Made by a program: the position numbers and the translations under genes
The notes under the pieces: generated by a model
The model's database searches: none
What the model saw: the letters and a program-made list of their open reading frames with translations, nothing else
What the model was told of the DNA's origin: nothing
Part shown: positions 1-10,978 of the stretch, in pieces
Layout of the letters: every line of letters begins with the position of its first letter
How positions within the stretch are numbered: position 1 is the first letter of the stretch
NCBI RefSeq assembly: GCF_003086295.3
Contig: NC_092051.1
Coordinates: forward strand, 73,161,772-73,225,771
Origin: Arachis hypogaea
Taxonomy: Eukaryota; Streptophyta; Magnoliopsida; Fabales; Fabaceae
DNA: 64,000 bases
Direction: 5' to 3'

Positions 1-540
1 TGACGCGGTCGCGTGGTGCACAATAAGGTCAGGTGACGCGAAAGCGTGGGGCACGTGGACGCATGGCCTGTTTTGTGCGATTGGTGCGAGTGCAGCTTCG
101 CGGTCGCGCAACTCTCTGTTCGAAACTCTTTTTGCCAAAAATCTGGGTGACGCGGTCGCGTGGTTGACGCGATCGCGTGAATGGCCTTTTTTTTTTTCAA
201 AATGACACGGACGCGTGGGGCATGCGGATGCGTGGGAGGGCTTGGGCTTCCAGCACGAGTCCAGCCCAACTCCAGCTCAACTTTCTGCCATACACCCTTT
301 TTACGCCGATTTCAGGTCACGCGGCCGCATAGGTGACGCGGTCGCGTGGGAGGCATGTTTCTCATATGACGCGGACGCGTCAACAACGCAGTCGTGTGGA
401 CCAATTTGTGCCATTAGCGTACCTCCAGCCACGCTTTCGTGTGACTCTCTGTTCAACCGTATTTTCTTCCCAACGCACTAGTGACGCGGACGCGTCAGCG
501 ACGCTGCCGCGTCACGTGCGTGTGTTTTTTTTTTTAATCT
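1..540 (-). repeat. CG-rich palindromic motif array (element D internal)
   Basis: Many copies of imperfect ACGCGNNCGCGT-type words (gacgcggtcgcgtgg, gacgcggacgcgtc) are spaced by 10-40 nt of ordinary sequence. Equivalent arrays follow the main ORF in A, B and C. Small ORFs across it encode only Arg/Thr/Asp/Ala-rich repeats and are not genes. Confidence 0.85.
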
Positions 541-663
541 GAAAAAACAATGAAAAATGCAGTGTTAATATGAATGTGATGCAAAACTCCAGGTTCAATA
601 TAATAAAATAAAATAAAACTCAAAAACAAATAAAACTAAATGAAAAAGGAACAATCATAGCAT

Positions 664-681
664 GGTGGGTTGTCTCCCACC
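664..681 (-). other. Conserved post-stop hairpin (element D)
   Basis: On the minus strand GGTGGG-AGACAA-CCCACC, 6-bp stem and 6-nt loop, about 50 nt after the ORF stop. It matches the hairpins in A, B and C. The 541-730 spacer is otherwise A/T-rich with nothing recognisable. Confidence 0.8.
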
Positions 682-730
682 TAGCACTTTTAGTTAAAGT
701 CCTTAAGTTGGACATTTGGGGAGTCCTTTG

Positions 731-1428
731 TTATGGTGGCTTGTGCTTGAACTCATCCAGGAATCTCCACCAATGTTTGAACTTCCAATAACCTCCGGGG
801 TCCCAAACTAGGCATGTAAAGCCCTTAAGAAGCTTCAAACAGATCCTTAGGCTCCCGGGGTGATGATTGTCAGCATAGATTCCAGGATCCCAAATCTTGC
901 TTTTACACCCGTCTTCAAGTTGATTATCATGATTCCATCCGGGTGGTTCAGCTTTAGAATTCTCACTGAAGCATCCAAACAACTTCCTAGACCCATTCAA
1001 TTGAGCTTTACACCAACCCTTGCATTTAAACTTAAAGCTTCTAACCATAATGAACCTTGCAGGACAATTCTTACCACTGACCATCTTCCTCTTACTCTTA
1101 ATGCCACAAAGAGCTCTAAGTTGACCATCCGTCTCCAGTAGCCCATATTCAAGTGGAATCAGAAAGCTAAGGGATATGAGTTTTACCCACTTGAATGTTG
1201 TGAAGGATGATGGCAACTTAGGGGGAGGTGTTTTTAATGAAATTGCAAGCTCCACTCCCTTGTGCTCTTCTCTGATAATTACCACCTCTTTGTAAGCTTC
1301 TTCAATTTCAACCTCTTCCTCTTGGTAGCTTTCTTCCAATTCAATCACCTCTTCATTGCTTTCCAAGGGCATGGAAGGTTGTGCTTCTTCTTCTTGAATC
1401 TCCATCTCTTGATCAACCTCTTCCAAGT
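731..1428 (-). pseudogene. ORF1 C-terminal part, unknown protein of non-autonomous element D
   Basis: Function unknown. About 232 codons are open up to the stop at 731-733. The first third is very acidic (runs of Glu); then comes a basic stretch, then a Trp-rich C-terminus with the repeated signature WDPG (WDPGIY, later CLVWDPGGYW) ending WWRFLDEFKHK. The same block closes the ORF in element B at 21317-21586, which shows it is a real protein family and not a chance ORF. The N-terminal half is at 30939-30000 on the same strand, cut off by the insertion of A. It occupies the position of gag-pol in related elements and is followed by the same post-stop hairpin. There is no zinc knuckle, no protease or RT motif and no membrane segment. 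It could be a diverged structural protein or a captured host gene; I cannot tell. Confidence 0.7.
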
Positions 1429-1455
1429 CTTACCACTGATAATTACCCACTTGTC

Positions 1456-1989
1456 GATGCACTCTGGGCGTATCGGACAGCGTACAAGACACCCATTGGG
1501 ATGAGCCCCTTCCGCTTAGTGTACGGAAAGGCTTGCCACCTTCCAGTAGAGGTGGAACACAAGGCTTTCTGGGCTGTGAGGGAGTGCAACGTGGGATTTA
1601 AGGAAGCTGGCGCTGAAAAGAAGCTGCAACTATCAGAATTAGAGAACCTTCGCCTAAAAGCATATGACAACTCCAGGCGATACAAAGAGAAGATGAAGGC
1701 TATGCATGATAGGCACATAAAAAGGATAGAGTTCAGACCAGGGGAGTTAGTTCTCCTTTATAACTCCAGACTGAGGTTCATTCCAAGTAAGCTGAGATCA
1801 AGATGGGAAGGTCCCTACAGAGTAAAAAGGGCAAAGCCATATGGAGTCTTTCACCTGCGTCATTCTTCTAGCTCCAAATTCATCAAGGTCAATGGACATC
1901 GCCTAAAACTTTATCATGGTGGGAAGATGAAGGAACACAAAGAACTAGAGGTCTTCCTCTTGGAGGACCCACCAACAGAAGCAGAATGA
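1456..1989 (+). pseudogene. Integrase C-terminal fragment (element A)
   Basis: About 177 codons run without interruption to TGA at 1987-1989. They match, almost residue for residue, the end of the element C polyprotein (43040-43578): motifs [47 protein letters not shown] and [13 protein letters not shown]. This is the region after the DDE core of Athila-type integrase, including the GPY/F-like module (GPYRV). The catalytic DDE residues and zinc finger are absent because the element is truncated just upstream, at the join with D around 1428-1455. As an integrase it is dead, yet this segment has no stops, unlike most ORFs here. Confidence 0.9.
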
Positions 1990-2032
1990 GCCTGAAGACC
2001 GTCCAACTAAAGAACGTAAAAGCAAAGTATTG

Positions 2033-2050
2033 GGTGGGAGACAACCCACT
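2033..2050 (+). other. Conserved post-stop hairpin (element A)
   Basis: GGTGGG-AGACAA-CCCACT, 43 nt after the integrase stop. The outermost pair is a G-T wobble. It is followed by atggtatgatcg, as in B and C. Confidence 0.8.
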
Positions 2051-2180
2051 ATGGTATGATCGTTCCGTTTCACTCTTAGTTTTATTTTATTTTATTCTAC
2101 TTTATTCTTCTTAGTGACTCGTCTCATAATTACTGCATATTCATCTGCATTCTGCATTCCGCATTCTTTTTTTAAAAAAA

Positions 2181-2705
2181 AAAGTGCACGCGACGCGCAA
2201 GCGTCGCTGACGCATATGCGTCATATGTACATGTGAAACAAAGAAGAAAAGAAACAGAGAGTTGCGCAGAAGAATGGCTGGTGGCGTGCCTTAGGAACAA
2301 ACACGCCCACGCGAACGCGTTAGGTCCCTGACGCGTCCGCATCACTTGGAAAATCAGCCTTCCACGCGTACGCGTCGCCCTGCAAAATCGGCGTAAACAA
2401 GGTTTGGGCAGAGAGTTATGATGCCTTGATGCTGGAATGGTGCTAGGAGCACGAACAACATCACGCGTGCGGGTCCCTGATGTGAACGCGTCATTTTCCC
2501 TCCAGGCCATCCATGCGTGCGCGTCCCTCACGCGCACGCGTCGGTTGAATTTTTTGCAATAGTGCGTATGGAACAGAGAGTTGTGTGTGCGCGAGGCTGC
2601 TCTCGCGCCAATAGCACAATTTTGGTCATGCATACGCATCACTTGAAAATAATGCAACTCACGCGAACGCGTGATGCACGCGTCCGCGTCGCATGCGTCG
2701 CACAA
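2181..2705 (+). repeat. CG-rich palindromic motif array (element A internal)
   Basis: A run of acgcg/cgcgt words (gcgacgcgcaagcgtcgctgacg, cacgcgtacgcgtc and similar) with many one-base transition variants such as acgcat and atgcgt. Open frames on both strands are artefacts of the CpG repeats. Confidence 0.85.
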
Positions 2706-3422
2706 TTTAACTAGATCTGCACCAGAATTCTTATCTTTTATCCCCCAATCCTAATTCTTTCTTCTCCCTTCTTAATTTTTTTTCTTCTTTTTCTCTTATT
2801 TATTCCTTCTTGCTTTTTCCTTTCTTCTTTCCCTCTTCATCTTCTTCATCAAGGTTCTTTTCCTCTCCCCCTTTTTTTCTTTTCCATTATTACTTTTATT
2901 TATGTTTTCTTCTTCTTTTTCTTTTTACTTTCATTATCTATGTCTTTCTTTTTCGTTTTTTACATCCTTTTAATTGGTGTTAGAAATTTAACTGGGTGAA
3001 AGTATACAGTATTTCATTGATAAAATATTGGGAATTTGGATACCTACTAATGTGAAATCAGAAAAATCAAAAATCCATGTGCATTGATAAGTTATGTTTA
3101 TTTTTTCAAAAAAAAATCCAAAAATATTCAAAAATTAAGTAAATAAATGAGGGGACAAAATTACCCCAATGCTAAGTTAAGTTAAGGAAAAGATCAATGC
3201 ATATGTGATAAAAATTAAAAGAAAGGTTGATGCATGAGTATGTAATGCAAAAGTGGGAATTTTGGGTAGCTAGGCATGAATTTAAAAGTATATGGAGTGT
3301 GTGTATAGGTAAGAGCTTAGGTTAGTCAAGGATTCAATTTATAGCTCACTTAGCCATATATATACCCTCATCTTTACCTTAGCCCTATTACAACCTTGAA
3401 AAGACCTCATGATGTTTGCATT
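2706..3422 (+). other. Pyrimidine tract and 3' untranslated region of A; env-position ORF deleted
   Basis: From 2706 to about 2980 the sequence is almost pure C/T, with a splice-donor-like AAG|GTT near 2852. It matches element C at 44281-44570. It then jumps, after ggtgttagaaattt, to sequence matching C near 46980. The approximately 2.4 kb between these points in C, including the env-position ORF, is missing here. No gene is seen. B is inserted at 3427/3428. Confidence 0.7.
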
Positions 3423-3427
3423 GGTAC

Positions 3428-4920
3428 TGATATACCCTTATTTTATGATTCATCTTGTGCTTAATTGAGTGTTTTTATCAATTCTCCACCCACTTATTCA
3501 TATGAATTGCATGGTTTTACTATTCCCTCCTTATTTTATGATATATGTGAAAACATGTTTCCTATGCTTTAAAAATATTAATTTTAATTATCCTTTATTA
3601 CCATTCGATGCCGTGATCTGTGTGTTAAGTATTTCCAGGCTTTATAGGGCAGGAATGGCTTAGAAGACAGAAAGAAAACATGCAAAAACGGAAGGAACGC
3701 ACAAAATGGAGTTTTTGAAGAAATGGCAGCGACGCGCACACATGGAAGATGCAGACGCGTGCCTCGCTTAGAACACAGGCGACGCGCACGCTTGGACGAC
3801 GCGAACGCGTGCCAAGCAAAAAGCACGAGTGACGCGTATGCATGACTGACGCGTACGCGTGACATGGAAAAACTCCAAATGACGCGAATGCGTGATACAC
3901 GCACACGCGTGACGGGCGCCACGTGCAGAAAATTGTAGAAGTCGCCCCCAGCGATTTTTGGGCCCTTTTTCGGCCCAAATCCAAGCCCAGAAAAACAGAA
4001 TAGAAGCCAGAGAACGGGGGAATCCAGACAACAATTCATACAACATTCATAATTCACAATTTTAGGTTTTAGATGTAGTTTTCTAGAGGGAGAGGCTCTC
4101 TCCTCTCTCTTAGGTTTTAGAATTATGATTTTTTTACTTTATGGTTATTACTCTATTCCAGGTTCAATGTTCCCAACTTTAATTTATGTTCTCTTCTACT
4201 TTTAGTTGCTCTAATGCTTTTACTTGTTAATTACTTATGTTGCCAAATTGGGTTATGAATCTTTCCATGTTAGATTTGAATATTCTATTTAATATAATTT
4301 GAGGTATTTTAGATTTATGATTGTTTTATTCTATTTATGATGCTTTCAATTTAATTTAGATTTTTCTCCTTTTGGTTTTGGTTAAGTAATTGGTAACACT
4401 TGAGTTATTAGACTCAGCAGTTGATTGAAAATTGGAATTCTCGCTAATTAATTTAGATCGCTCTAAAGCTAGTCTTTCAACAGGAGTTTACTAGGACTTG
4501 AGGATCAAATTGATTGGTCCACTTGACTTTCCTTTATTTAGTAAGGGTTAACTAAGTGGGAGCGATAAATAATTCTCATCACACCTGATAAGGATAACTA
4601 GGATGGGATTTCCAGTTCTCCTACCTTGCCAAGAGTCTTTATAATTATTAATTTATTTTTCCTGCCATTTAAATTACTTGTTCTCTATTTCAAAAACCCA
4701 AAAACACGCCTTATTCCATAATCAATAATAATTCACACCTCCCTGTAATTCCTTGAGAAGACGACCCGAGGTTTAAATACTTCGGTTATAAATTTTATTG
4801 GGTTTTGTTACTTGTGACAACAAAATTTTTGTACGAAAGGATTCTCTGTTGGTTTAGAGACTATACTTACAACGTGATTATTTTTATAAAAATTCTTTAC
4901 TGGCAGGAATCCAATCATCA
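3428..4920 (+). repeat. 5' LTR of element B
   Basis: 1493 bp, TGATATACCC...CCAATCATCA. It pairs with 26602-28077. It has the conserved block CATTCGATGCCGTGAT at 3602-3617, a CG palindrome array at about 3730-3915 including ACGCGTACGCGT (3849-3860), and an A/T-rich second half. Small minus-strand ORFs within it are by-products of the array. Confidence 0.93.
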
Positions 4921-4924
4921 AAAA

Positions 4925-4941
4925 TGGCGTCATTGCCGGGG
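4925..4941 (+). other. Primer-binding site of B (decayed tRNA-Asp type)
   Basis: TGGCGTCATTGCCGGGG, 4 nt after the LTR end. It differs from TGGCGCCGTTGCCGGGG, the complement of plant tRNA-Asp(GTC) 3' end, at two positions (C to T, G to A), both transitions expected from CpG deamination. Confidence 0.8.
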
Positions 4942-5042
4942 AATTACAACTGTGTGCCTTATTATTGGTTATTGTAAATATTTTCTTTTACCTATTCATT
5001 TATTTTTATTTCTGTTTTTTTTTATTTCTTTTATTAGCTACC

Positions 5043-5535
5043 ATGAGTTCTCACCCCTTTGGCTTTAAGTTTGGTTCCAATGTTGCTGTAAGGAATGGAA
5101 ATTATAACAAGAACATGCATCAAGGTCGAAACAATCACAGATGGAAGGAGCCACGAGGATCTGATCAACCTTTTAGGCAACAACACCTTCCAAGATACCA
5201 TGGACGACGACCATTCTACAATGCATGGCAAGACAATAGTTATGGTGGACCTTCTCGTGACAACCAACACCTACCAAATTACTATGGTCAAGAGCCATTC
5301 CGAGGTGCATACCAAGATGATGGATATGGTGGACCCCCTTGTAGTTACCAACAAGCCCCATCATATACCTATGAACCACCTCCTCAACATAGCTATGAAC
5401 CAATTGGATAAATTTCAAGGAACGTCTCAAGGAAACAGTGGATAAATTTCATGCAACTCTTCACCAATTGGATCAAACAATCAATCGATTAGCTTCCCGA
5501 TGTTCGGACACTCAAGGAACCCCCATGGCTTCATG
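5043..5535 (+). pseudogene. ORF1 N-terminal part, Tyr/Pro/Gln-rich unknown protein (element B)
   Basis: Function unknown. It starts at ATG 5043 (MSSHPFGFKFGSN), the counterpart of MNSHHSGYEFGYNY in element D on the minus strand at 30939, which is why I choose this start rather than the hydrophobic in-frame extension upstream. The protein is low-complexity, rich in Tyr, Pro, Gln and Asn (repeated YYGQEPF, YGGPP, EPPPQHSYEP). There are at least two frameshifts: the first frame stops at 5409-5411, the next at about 5445, and the third runs to the S insertion at 5535. The reading frame resumes at 20544 after removal of S and one 5-bp duplication. No known domain is recognised. The leader hydrophobic run seen upstream of the ATG is probably non-coding. 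Confidence 0.7.
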
Positions 5536-5550
5536 TGTAACATCCCTTCC

Positions 5551-8500
5551 AGCAAAATACCTTGCTTAAGTCAGGGTATTTCTACTAGAAAGAACGTTAC
5601 GTGACCTTTTCTAATATTAAATACTTAATTACTGAGCCTTTGTATCGAGTTCGCGTTTCAGTTTTAAGAAAATTCCAGAAAAAAAAAATTTTTTTGTTCA
5701 TTAAAGTCATAATTCAAACATTCACAAATAATAATAATCACATAGATATTATTGATAATAATTCTTATACAAAAGAGACCAAATAAAACTCAAATACAAT
5801 ATACTAAACCTACCCCTCTATGTAAAATGAATTCTCAAAGGACAATAGCGAGGGGACTCTATGGAAGCAATTAAAACCATAAAGAAAGCCTACTGATCGC
5901 TCGCAGCTTCAAATTGCGTCTTCAAACCTGTCGCTAAAAGGGTAGAAAATTTGGGGTGAGAACCAAACCACATGTTCTCAGTAGAGGTCGAGAATGCCGT
6001 GAAAGTAAAGAATATAGCGCAAATAGTTAATTTCATTTAGAGACATTGAAAAGAAAACTACTTTCATTCACAGTATTCATCGCTCGCCTTATATACACTT
6101 CTTTTGAAAACCAATGGCTCAACTTTCAAAAATCTAAAACCTTCTTTAGAAGCATCAATTAATTATCCAAAATCCTAAACCCATATTTTACTTTATATAT
6201 GTCTTAAAAGTTTTCCTAGACTGTATGAATGACTAATTTGTTCCAAGCATAGGTTCATTAAGTCTATACTGAACCAGCTTAATCTTTCATACTTTACTAA
6301 ACCTCAAACACAAACCAATCACGGCCTTAGGCCCAAGCAATTCAATCAACACCCAATTCACTACAACCCAGCCAATCAGATACAACCACAAGTAAAGAGA
6401 TTCAAACACAATCAAGAGCAATTACATCAAGTATAGCAATTAGCAGTTAAACAAAATTATTCACATAGGCAAACCAATTACAATATACACACCCAAACAA
6501 TGTCACATAGATGCATATGATGAATGTCTAGTCCTAGTACAGGCCATGAGCTCATGTGTCGGTTGGCTGCCCGCAATCCCGACATTTATCCAGTCACGAG
6601 TAATCCCGATTTTCCGAATACGATTTTCCGTTCCTAAATAAATGCGCATATAATAATAGCCGCTCATTTGAGACAGCCTCTGCTTACTGCAGAAAAATAT
6701 ATATATACTCTGCTCTGCTCTGGGGAAGCGGAAAATGGCTGTAGGTAACTTAGTTTCCCTACAGAAGCTCTGTGTTGCATTAAGCAACTAATATATATAA
6801 ATATAACTCTGGGTTGCATCAAGCAACTAATATATATATATATACAAATATCTCTTTACTCTGCTCTGGTTTTCCTTTTCTCTGCATCTCTTGACTCTAC
6901 TCTAGTTGTTCTGTTCTCTGTATCTCTTTACTTTTCTCTGAATACTCTTTCATCTGTATCTATATTACTCTTTTTCCCTTTATCTCTTTACTCTTTTGTA
7001 ATTGTAAATATGCAAGCGGGACAAAACCCATGTCCTTGCTAGCAACTTTATAAACCAAATATATTTTCTCAAAAGAATCAGTAAAGTTATTATCGTTAAA
7101 CAAGTCTCAAGTATTCATTTTGATTAAGTCCTTTTACTTTTATAAAAATTTAGACATAATCTCCTTTAAAAATAGAACTTAGCCACCCTTACGGGTTCCT
7201 TCTTTCTCAACATTTCATCAGCCTCTTTCAGCAGTTGCCACAATAATATATATTCTCAAAAATATTTGATAATAGTATATAAAATCTATTTCTTAAATTC
7301 CATATCCAAAATAATTGTCAACACAACCTGGCAGCCTGATTTCCATTTTGCTTTTAAAATATCAAATGAATTCGGAATTACGCAAACTTTATATCCATGC
7401 GACCGTCTCGGATTAAGCTTTCTATTAAATCAAAAATCATAATTTTTCGCTGACTCTAGCTTCGGGAATATAAGCAAAACCGTGACTGTTCTGCAGTGTT
7501 TTGAAACCAGAAGACAGCAGCAGCATACAACATTTGAAATTTCATATAAAATCCAAATTAAATCCAAACACCTTCAAAATTAATGTGGTTAAACTTAACT
7601 TACCCAAATTTCTTTCTAAATTGGTTCCAGGGTCATACCAATTTTAATGAAGGAGTTACATAGCTTGAAAGTTAGGTAATTTTCTGCAGAATTCTGTTTT
7701 ACAAATCATTAAACGTAACCTCTTCCAAGTCCCATAACTCACTTATTAATACATGGAAAACCCTGAAATTTGAATCATATGTACTAAACATACTCAACTT
7801 TCACCTCCAATTGGTTGCATCTTAATATCATTCCAGAATTAAAAATTATAAAGTCTCAAAGTTACTGACTTAGAAAACAAAACCTGACTTTTACTGCATA
7901 ATACATGTTACTTTAAAAATTCATATCCTTAAAAACACAACTCTAAAAATTCTAAAATTTTATGAAATTAAATTACTAGGACCAGAGTTTCATTTAAAAT
8001 TTGTTCCATTTCAAAATTCAAACTGGAGAATTTTTAATAGAGGAAACAAGTTGCTGTTGTATTAAACGTTCTGCAGAAAAACCAGATTTGACATCCATAA
8101 TTCAAAAATTTACCATAAATCATGAACTTAATGAAAAAGTATCAAATTCACCAGTTCAGCTCCCTATATTCCCAAGCTTAATCTGGACTTAGTTCCACGC
8201 AATTCCGATAATCATAGAATTAGTTATAGCTTTTCAAAGTTTCTAATTTCATTTAAAGTAGTGCAGAAAATCAGATTCACGACTTAACTTTGAAAAATCA
8301 TAACTAATGTTCCAGTTAATATGAAACCTTCAAAATTAAATCTCAACAATCACACTTAATATAATTTACTTAACATTTAAATTCTCATCATTTTAGTCAC
8401 TATAGAGCCACTGATTCACTTTCAAAGTTGCCGTTTAATTTCAAGAGAACCTAATTTTCAGCAAACCATTTTGTATTCAAAATCCAACCCTTCAATACCC

Positions 8501-9135
8501 CTCAAAACCAACTCCAAATCAACCACCAACCAAGTTCACTAACATTAGAATATACCAAATAACAGCTCAACGGCAACAAACCCAACATAACCCTTTAAAA
8601 TTCAGAAATTCTCAACAATTAGTCATCAAACAATTCCCAATCCACATAATTAATCAATATCACTAATCAACAATTCCAAATAACAATCTCAACCATTCTA
8701 ATCACAATTTCAGCCACAATTCAATATTCACATAGTCAATCAATTACTCACAGATATTAAATCTATTTGCAGTTATTCAATAAACCTTGTACGCATTCTT
8801 AAATTGAAATCGTTTTAAACCCCCTACCTCGATGTCGCGCTTAAAAGAACCCGGAGGCGGGATTATAGCGAGGCAGCTGGCTGGACCAATACTAGCTATG
8901 CAACAGTTTCAATCAAGATAGCAGGGGCGTTAGCTCCCACAACAGTGATCATGGTTGCAACAAAATGAAGATTTCAAATTCAATAGAATCGAAAGCAGAA
9001 GCGGCTCCAGGCCAATGGATGTTAAACCTAAGTTTAGTGGAAGCAGGGCAGCAGCGATTCCTAGCAACACCCCGCGGTGGTTCCGGCAGCAGCAACACCC
9101 CGCCAGTGGCTCCATTGAGACAAGCACTAATGATG
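5551..9135. other. Left arm of S: A/T-rich, no coding sequence
   Basis: About 3.6 kb of A/T-rich sequence with short (TA)n runs near 6785-6845 and pyrimidine-rich CTCTGCTCTG-type stretches at 6700-7000. From about 8830 to 9135 it becomes G/C-richer (gcagcagcgattcctag, ccccgcggtgg), continuing in the right arm at 19213. Short ORFs here have no recognisable domain and no match elsewhere in the window. Confidence 0.6.
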
Positions 9136-9740
9136 GCGGTTGATAAGCGGATAATTTATACGCTTTTTGACATTGTTTTTAGTATGTTTTTAGTAGGATC
9201 TAGTTACTTTTAGGGATGTTTTCATTAGTTTTTATGTTAAATTCACATTTTTGGACTTTACTATGAGTTTGTGTATTTTTCTGTGATTTCAGGTATTTTC
9301 TGACTGAAATTGAGGGACTTGAGCAAAAATCAGATTCAGAGGTTGAAGAAGGACTGCTGATGTTGTTGGATTCTGATCTCCCTGCACTCAAAGTAGATTT
9401 TCTGGAGCTACAGAACTTGAAATGGCACGCTTCCAATTGCGTTAGAAAGTAGACATCCAGGGCTTTCCAGCAATATATAATAGTCCATACTTTGCCCAAG
9501 TTTAAACGATGCAAACTGGCGTTCAACGCCAGCTCTCTGCCCAATTCTGGAGTTCAGCGCCATAAATGGATCAAAAACCAGAGTTGAACGCCAGAAATGG
9601 ATCAAAACCTGGCGTTCAACTCCACAAATGGCCTCTGCACGTGGAAAGTTAAAGTTCAGCCCAAGCACACACCAAGTGGGCCCCGGAAGTGGATTTATGC
9701 ATCAATTACTTACTTATGTAAACCCTAGTAGCTAGTTTAT

Positions 9741-9748
9741 TATAAATA
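9741..9748 (+). promoter_or_regulatory. TATA box of the Fi LTR promoter
   Basis: TATAAATA in ttattataaataggacc, in the middle of the LTR; the same sequence is at 18081-18088 in the 3' LTR. Position and context fit the LTR RNA polymerase II promoter. Confidence 0.65.
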
Positions 9749-10788
9749 GGACCTTTTACTATTGTAATAGTCATCTTTGGACGCCTGGTTCTTAGATCAG
9801 AGGGGCTGGCCATTCAGCCATGCCTGGACCTTTCACTTATGTATTTTTAACGGTAGAGTTTCTAAACTCCATAGATTAAGGTGTGGAGCTCTGCTGTTCC
9901 TCAAAGATTAATGCAAAGTACTACTGTTTTCTATTCAATTCATCTTATTTCACTTCTAAGATATTCATTCGCTCTTCAACCTGAATGTGATGAACGTGAC
10001 AATCATCATCATTCCCTATGAACGCGTGCCTGACAACCACTTCCGTTCTACCTTCGACTGAATGAGTATCTCTTAGATCTCTTAATCAGAATCTTCGTGG
10101 TGTAAGCTAGAATGATGGCGGCATTCAAGAGAATCTGGAAAGTCTAAACCTTGTCTGTGGTATTCCGAGTAGGATTCAATGAATGAATGACTGTGACAAG
10201 CTCCAAACTCGTGATTGCGGGGCGTTAGTGACAGACGCAAAAGGATAGTAAATCCTATTCCAACATGATCGAGAACCGACAGATGAATAGCCGTGCCGTG
10301 ACAGGGTGCGTTGACCATTTTCACTGAGAGGATAAGATGAAGCCATTGACAAGGGTGATGCCTCCAGACGATTAGCCATGCCGTGACAGGGCATTTGGAT
10401 CATTTTCTCGAGAGAAGACCGAAAGTAGCCATTGACAATGGTGATGTATCACATAAAGCCAGCCATGGAAAGGAGTAAGACTGATTGGATGAAGATAGCA
10501 GGAAAGCAGAGGTTCAGAGGAACGAAAGCATCTCCATTCGCTTATCTGAAATTCTCACCGATGAATTACATAAGTATTTCTATCCCTATTTTATTATATT
10601 ATGTTCGAAAACTCCATAACCATTTGATATCCACCTGACTGAGATTTACAAGGTGACCATAGCTTGCTTCATACCGACAATCTCCGTGGGATTCGACCCT
10701 TACTCACGTAAGGTATTACCTAGACGACCCAGTGCACTTGCTGGTTAGTTGTGCGAAGTTGTGAACCATGGTATTGGCACCAAGTTTT

Positions 10789-10805
10789 TGGCGCCATTAC
10801 CAGGG
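10789..10805 (+). other. Degenerate PBS copy inside the Fi 5' LTR end
   Basis: TGGCGCCATTACCAGGG preceded by ccaagttttt, as at the real PBS 80 nt further on. The equivalent part of the 3' LTR reads tggtgccattgccaggg (about 19143), so this copy belongs to the LTR itself. Confidence 0.75.
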
Positions 10806-10868
10806 AAAGAAAGAGCGATGAATTTTACATAATTAAAGTGTAATCACAATTTCTGCGCACCAAGTTTT

Positions 10869-10885
10869 TGGCGCCGTTGCCGGGG
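10869..10885 (+). other. Primer-binding site of Fi (tRNA-Asp)
   Basis: TGGCGCCGTTGCCGGGG, a perfect complement to the 3' end of plant tRNA-Asp(GTC), 6 nt after the LTR end. tRNA-Asp priming is typical of Athila-lineage elements. Confidence 0.9.
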
Positions 10886-10961
10886 ATTGTTTGAGTTTTC
10901 GGCAAGCTTTTGGTCCGGTAACATCAGTGCCAAGTCTGATCCGGCAACAACACCAAGTTTT

Positions 10962-10978
10962 TGGTGCCGTTGCCGGGG
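10962..10978 (+). other. Third PBS copy in the Fi leader
   Basis: TGGTGCCGTTGCCGGGG within caccaagtttttggtgccg, 93 nt after the true PBS and followed by the same ATTGTTYGAGTTT. This is a tandem duplication of the LTR-PBS junction region. Confidence 0.8.

Larger units (their letters stand above)
1..1428 (-). mobile_element. Element D, left part: 3' half of a non-autonomous Athila-like element
   Basis: Read on the minus strand this holds, in order, the C-terminal half of an unknown ORF (1428 to 731), a post-stop hairpin (681-664), an A/T-rich spacer and a CG-rich palindrome array running off the window. The same order occurs on the plus strand in element B (20544-22165). The N-terminal half of the ORF, the PBS and an LTR lie on the minus strand at 30000-32367, so D was one element that A (1429-29999) split. 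No integrase or reverse transcriptase is seen in D, hence non-autonomous. The junction with A near 1428 is abrupt and I found no target duplication there. Confidence 0.8.
9141..10862 (+). repeat. 5' LTR of Fi
   Basis: 1722 bp, TGATAAGCGG...TGCGCACCA. It carries CTGGCGTTCAACGCCAG (9516-9532), a TATA box at 9741 and, near its 3' end, a degenerate copy of the PBS (10789-10805). Small ORFs inside recur at the same place in the 3' LTR and are LTR sequence, not genes. Confidence 0.93.

Noticed and set aside
2172..2705. Open frame of 177 codons on the minus strand, and similar ones at 3584-4057, 28758-29009, 36802-37059, 47965-48357 and 51481-51771
   Set aside because: They read through CG palindrome arrays and give Arg/Thr/His/Ala-rich low-complexity chains (TRTR, RVRV). 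Equivalent frames in related elements are not conserved in length or start.
4965..5042. Signal peptide or membrane segment at the N-terminus of ORF1 (Phe/Leu-rich extension), also in D at 31008-30940
   Set aside because: It is the T-rich leader translated; both B and D have a better start at MSSHP/MNSHH, where similarity begins.
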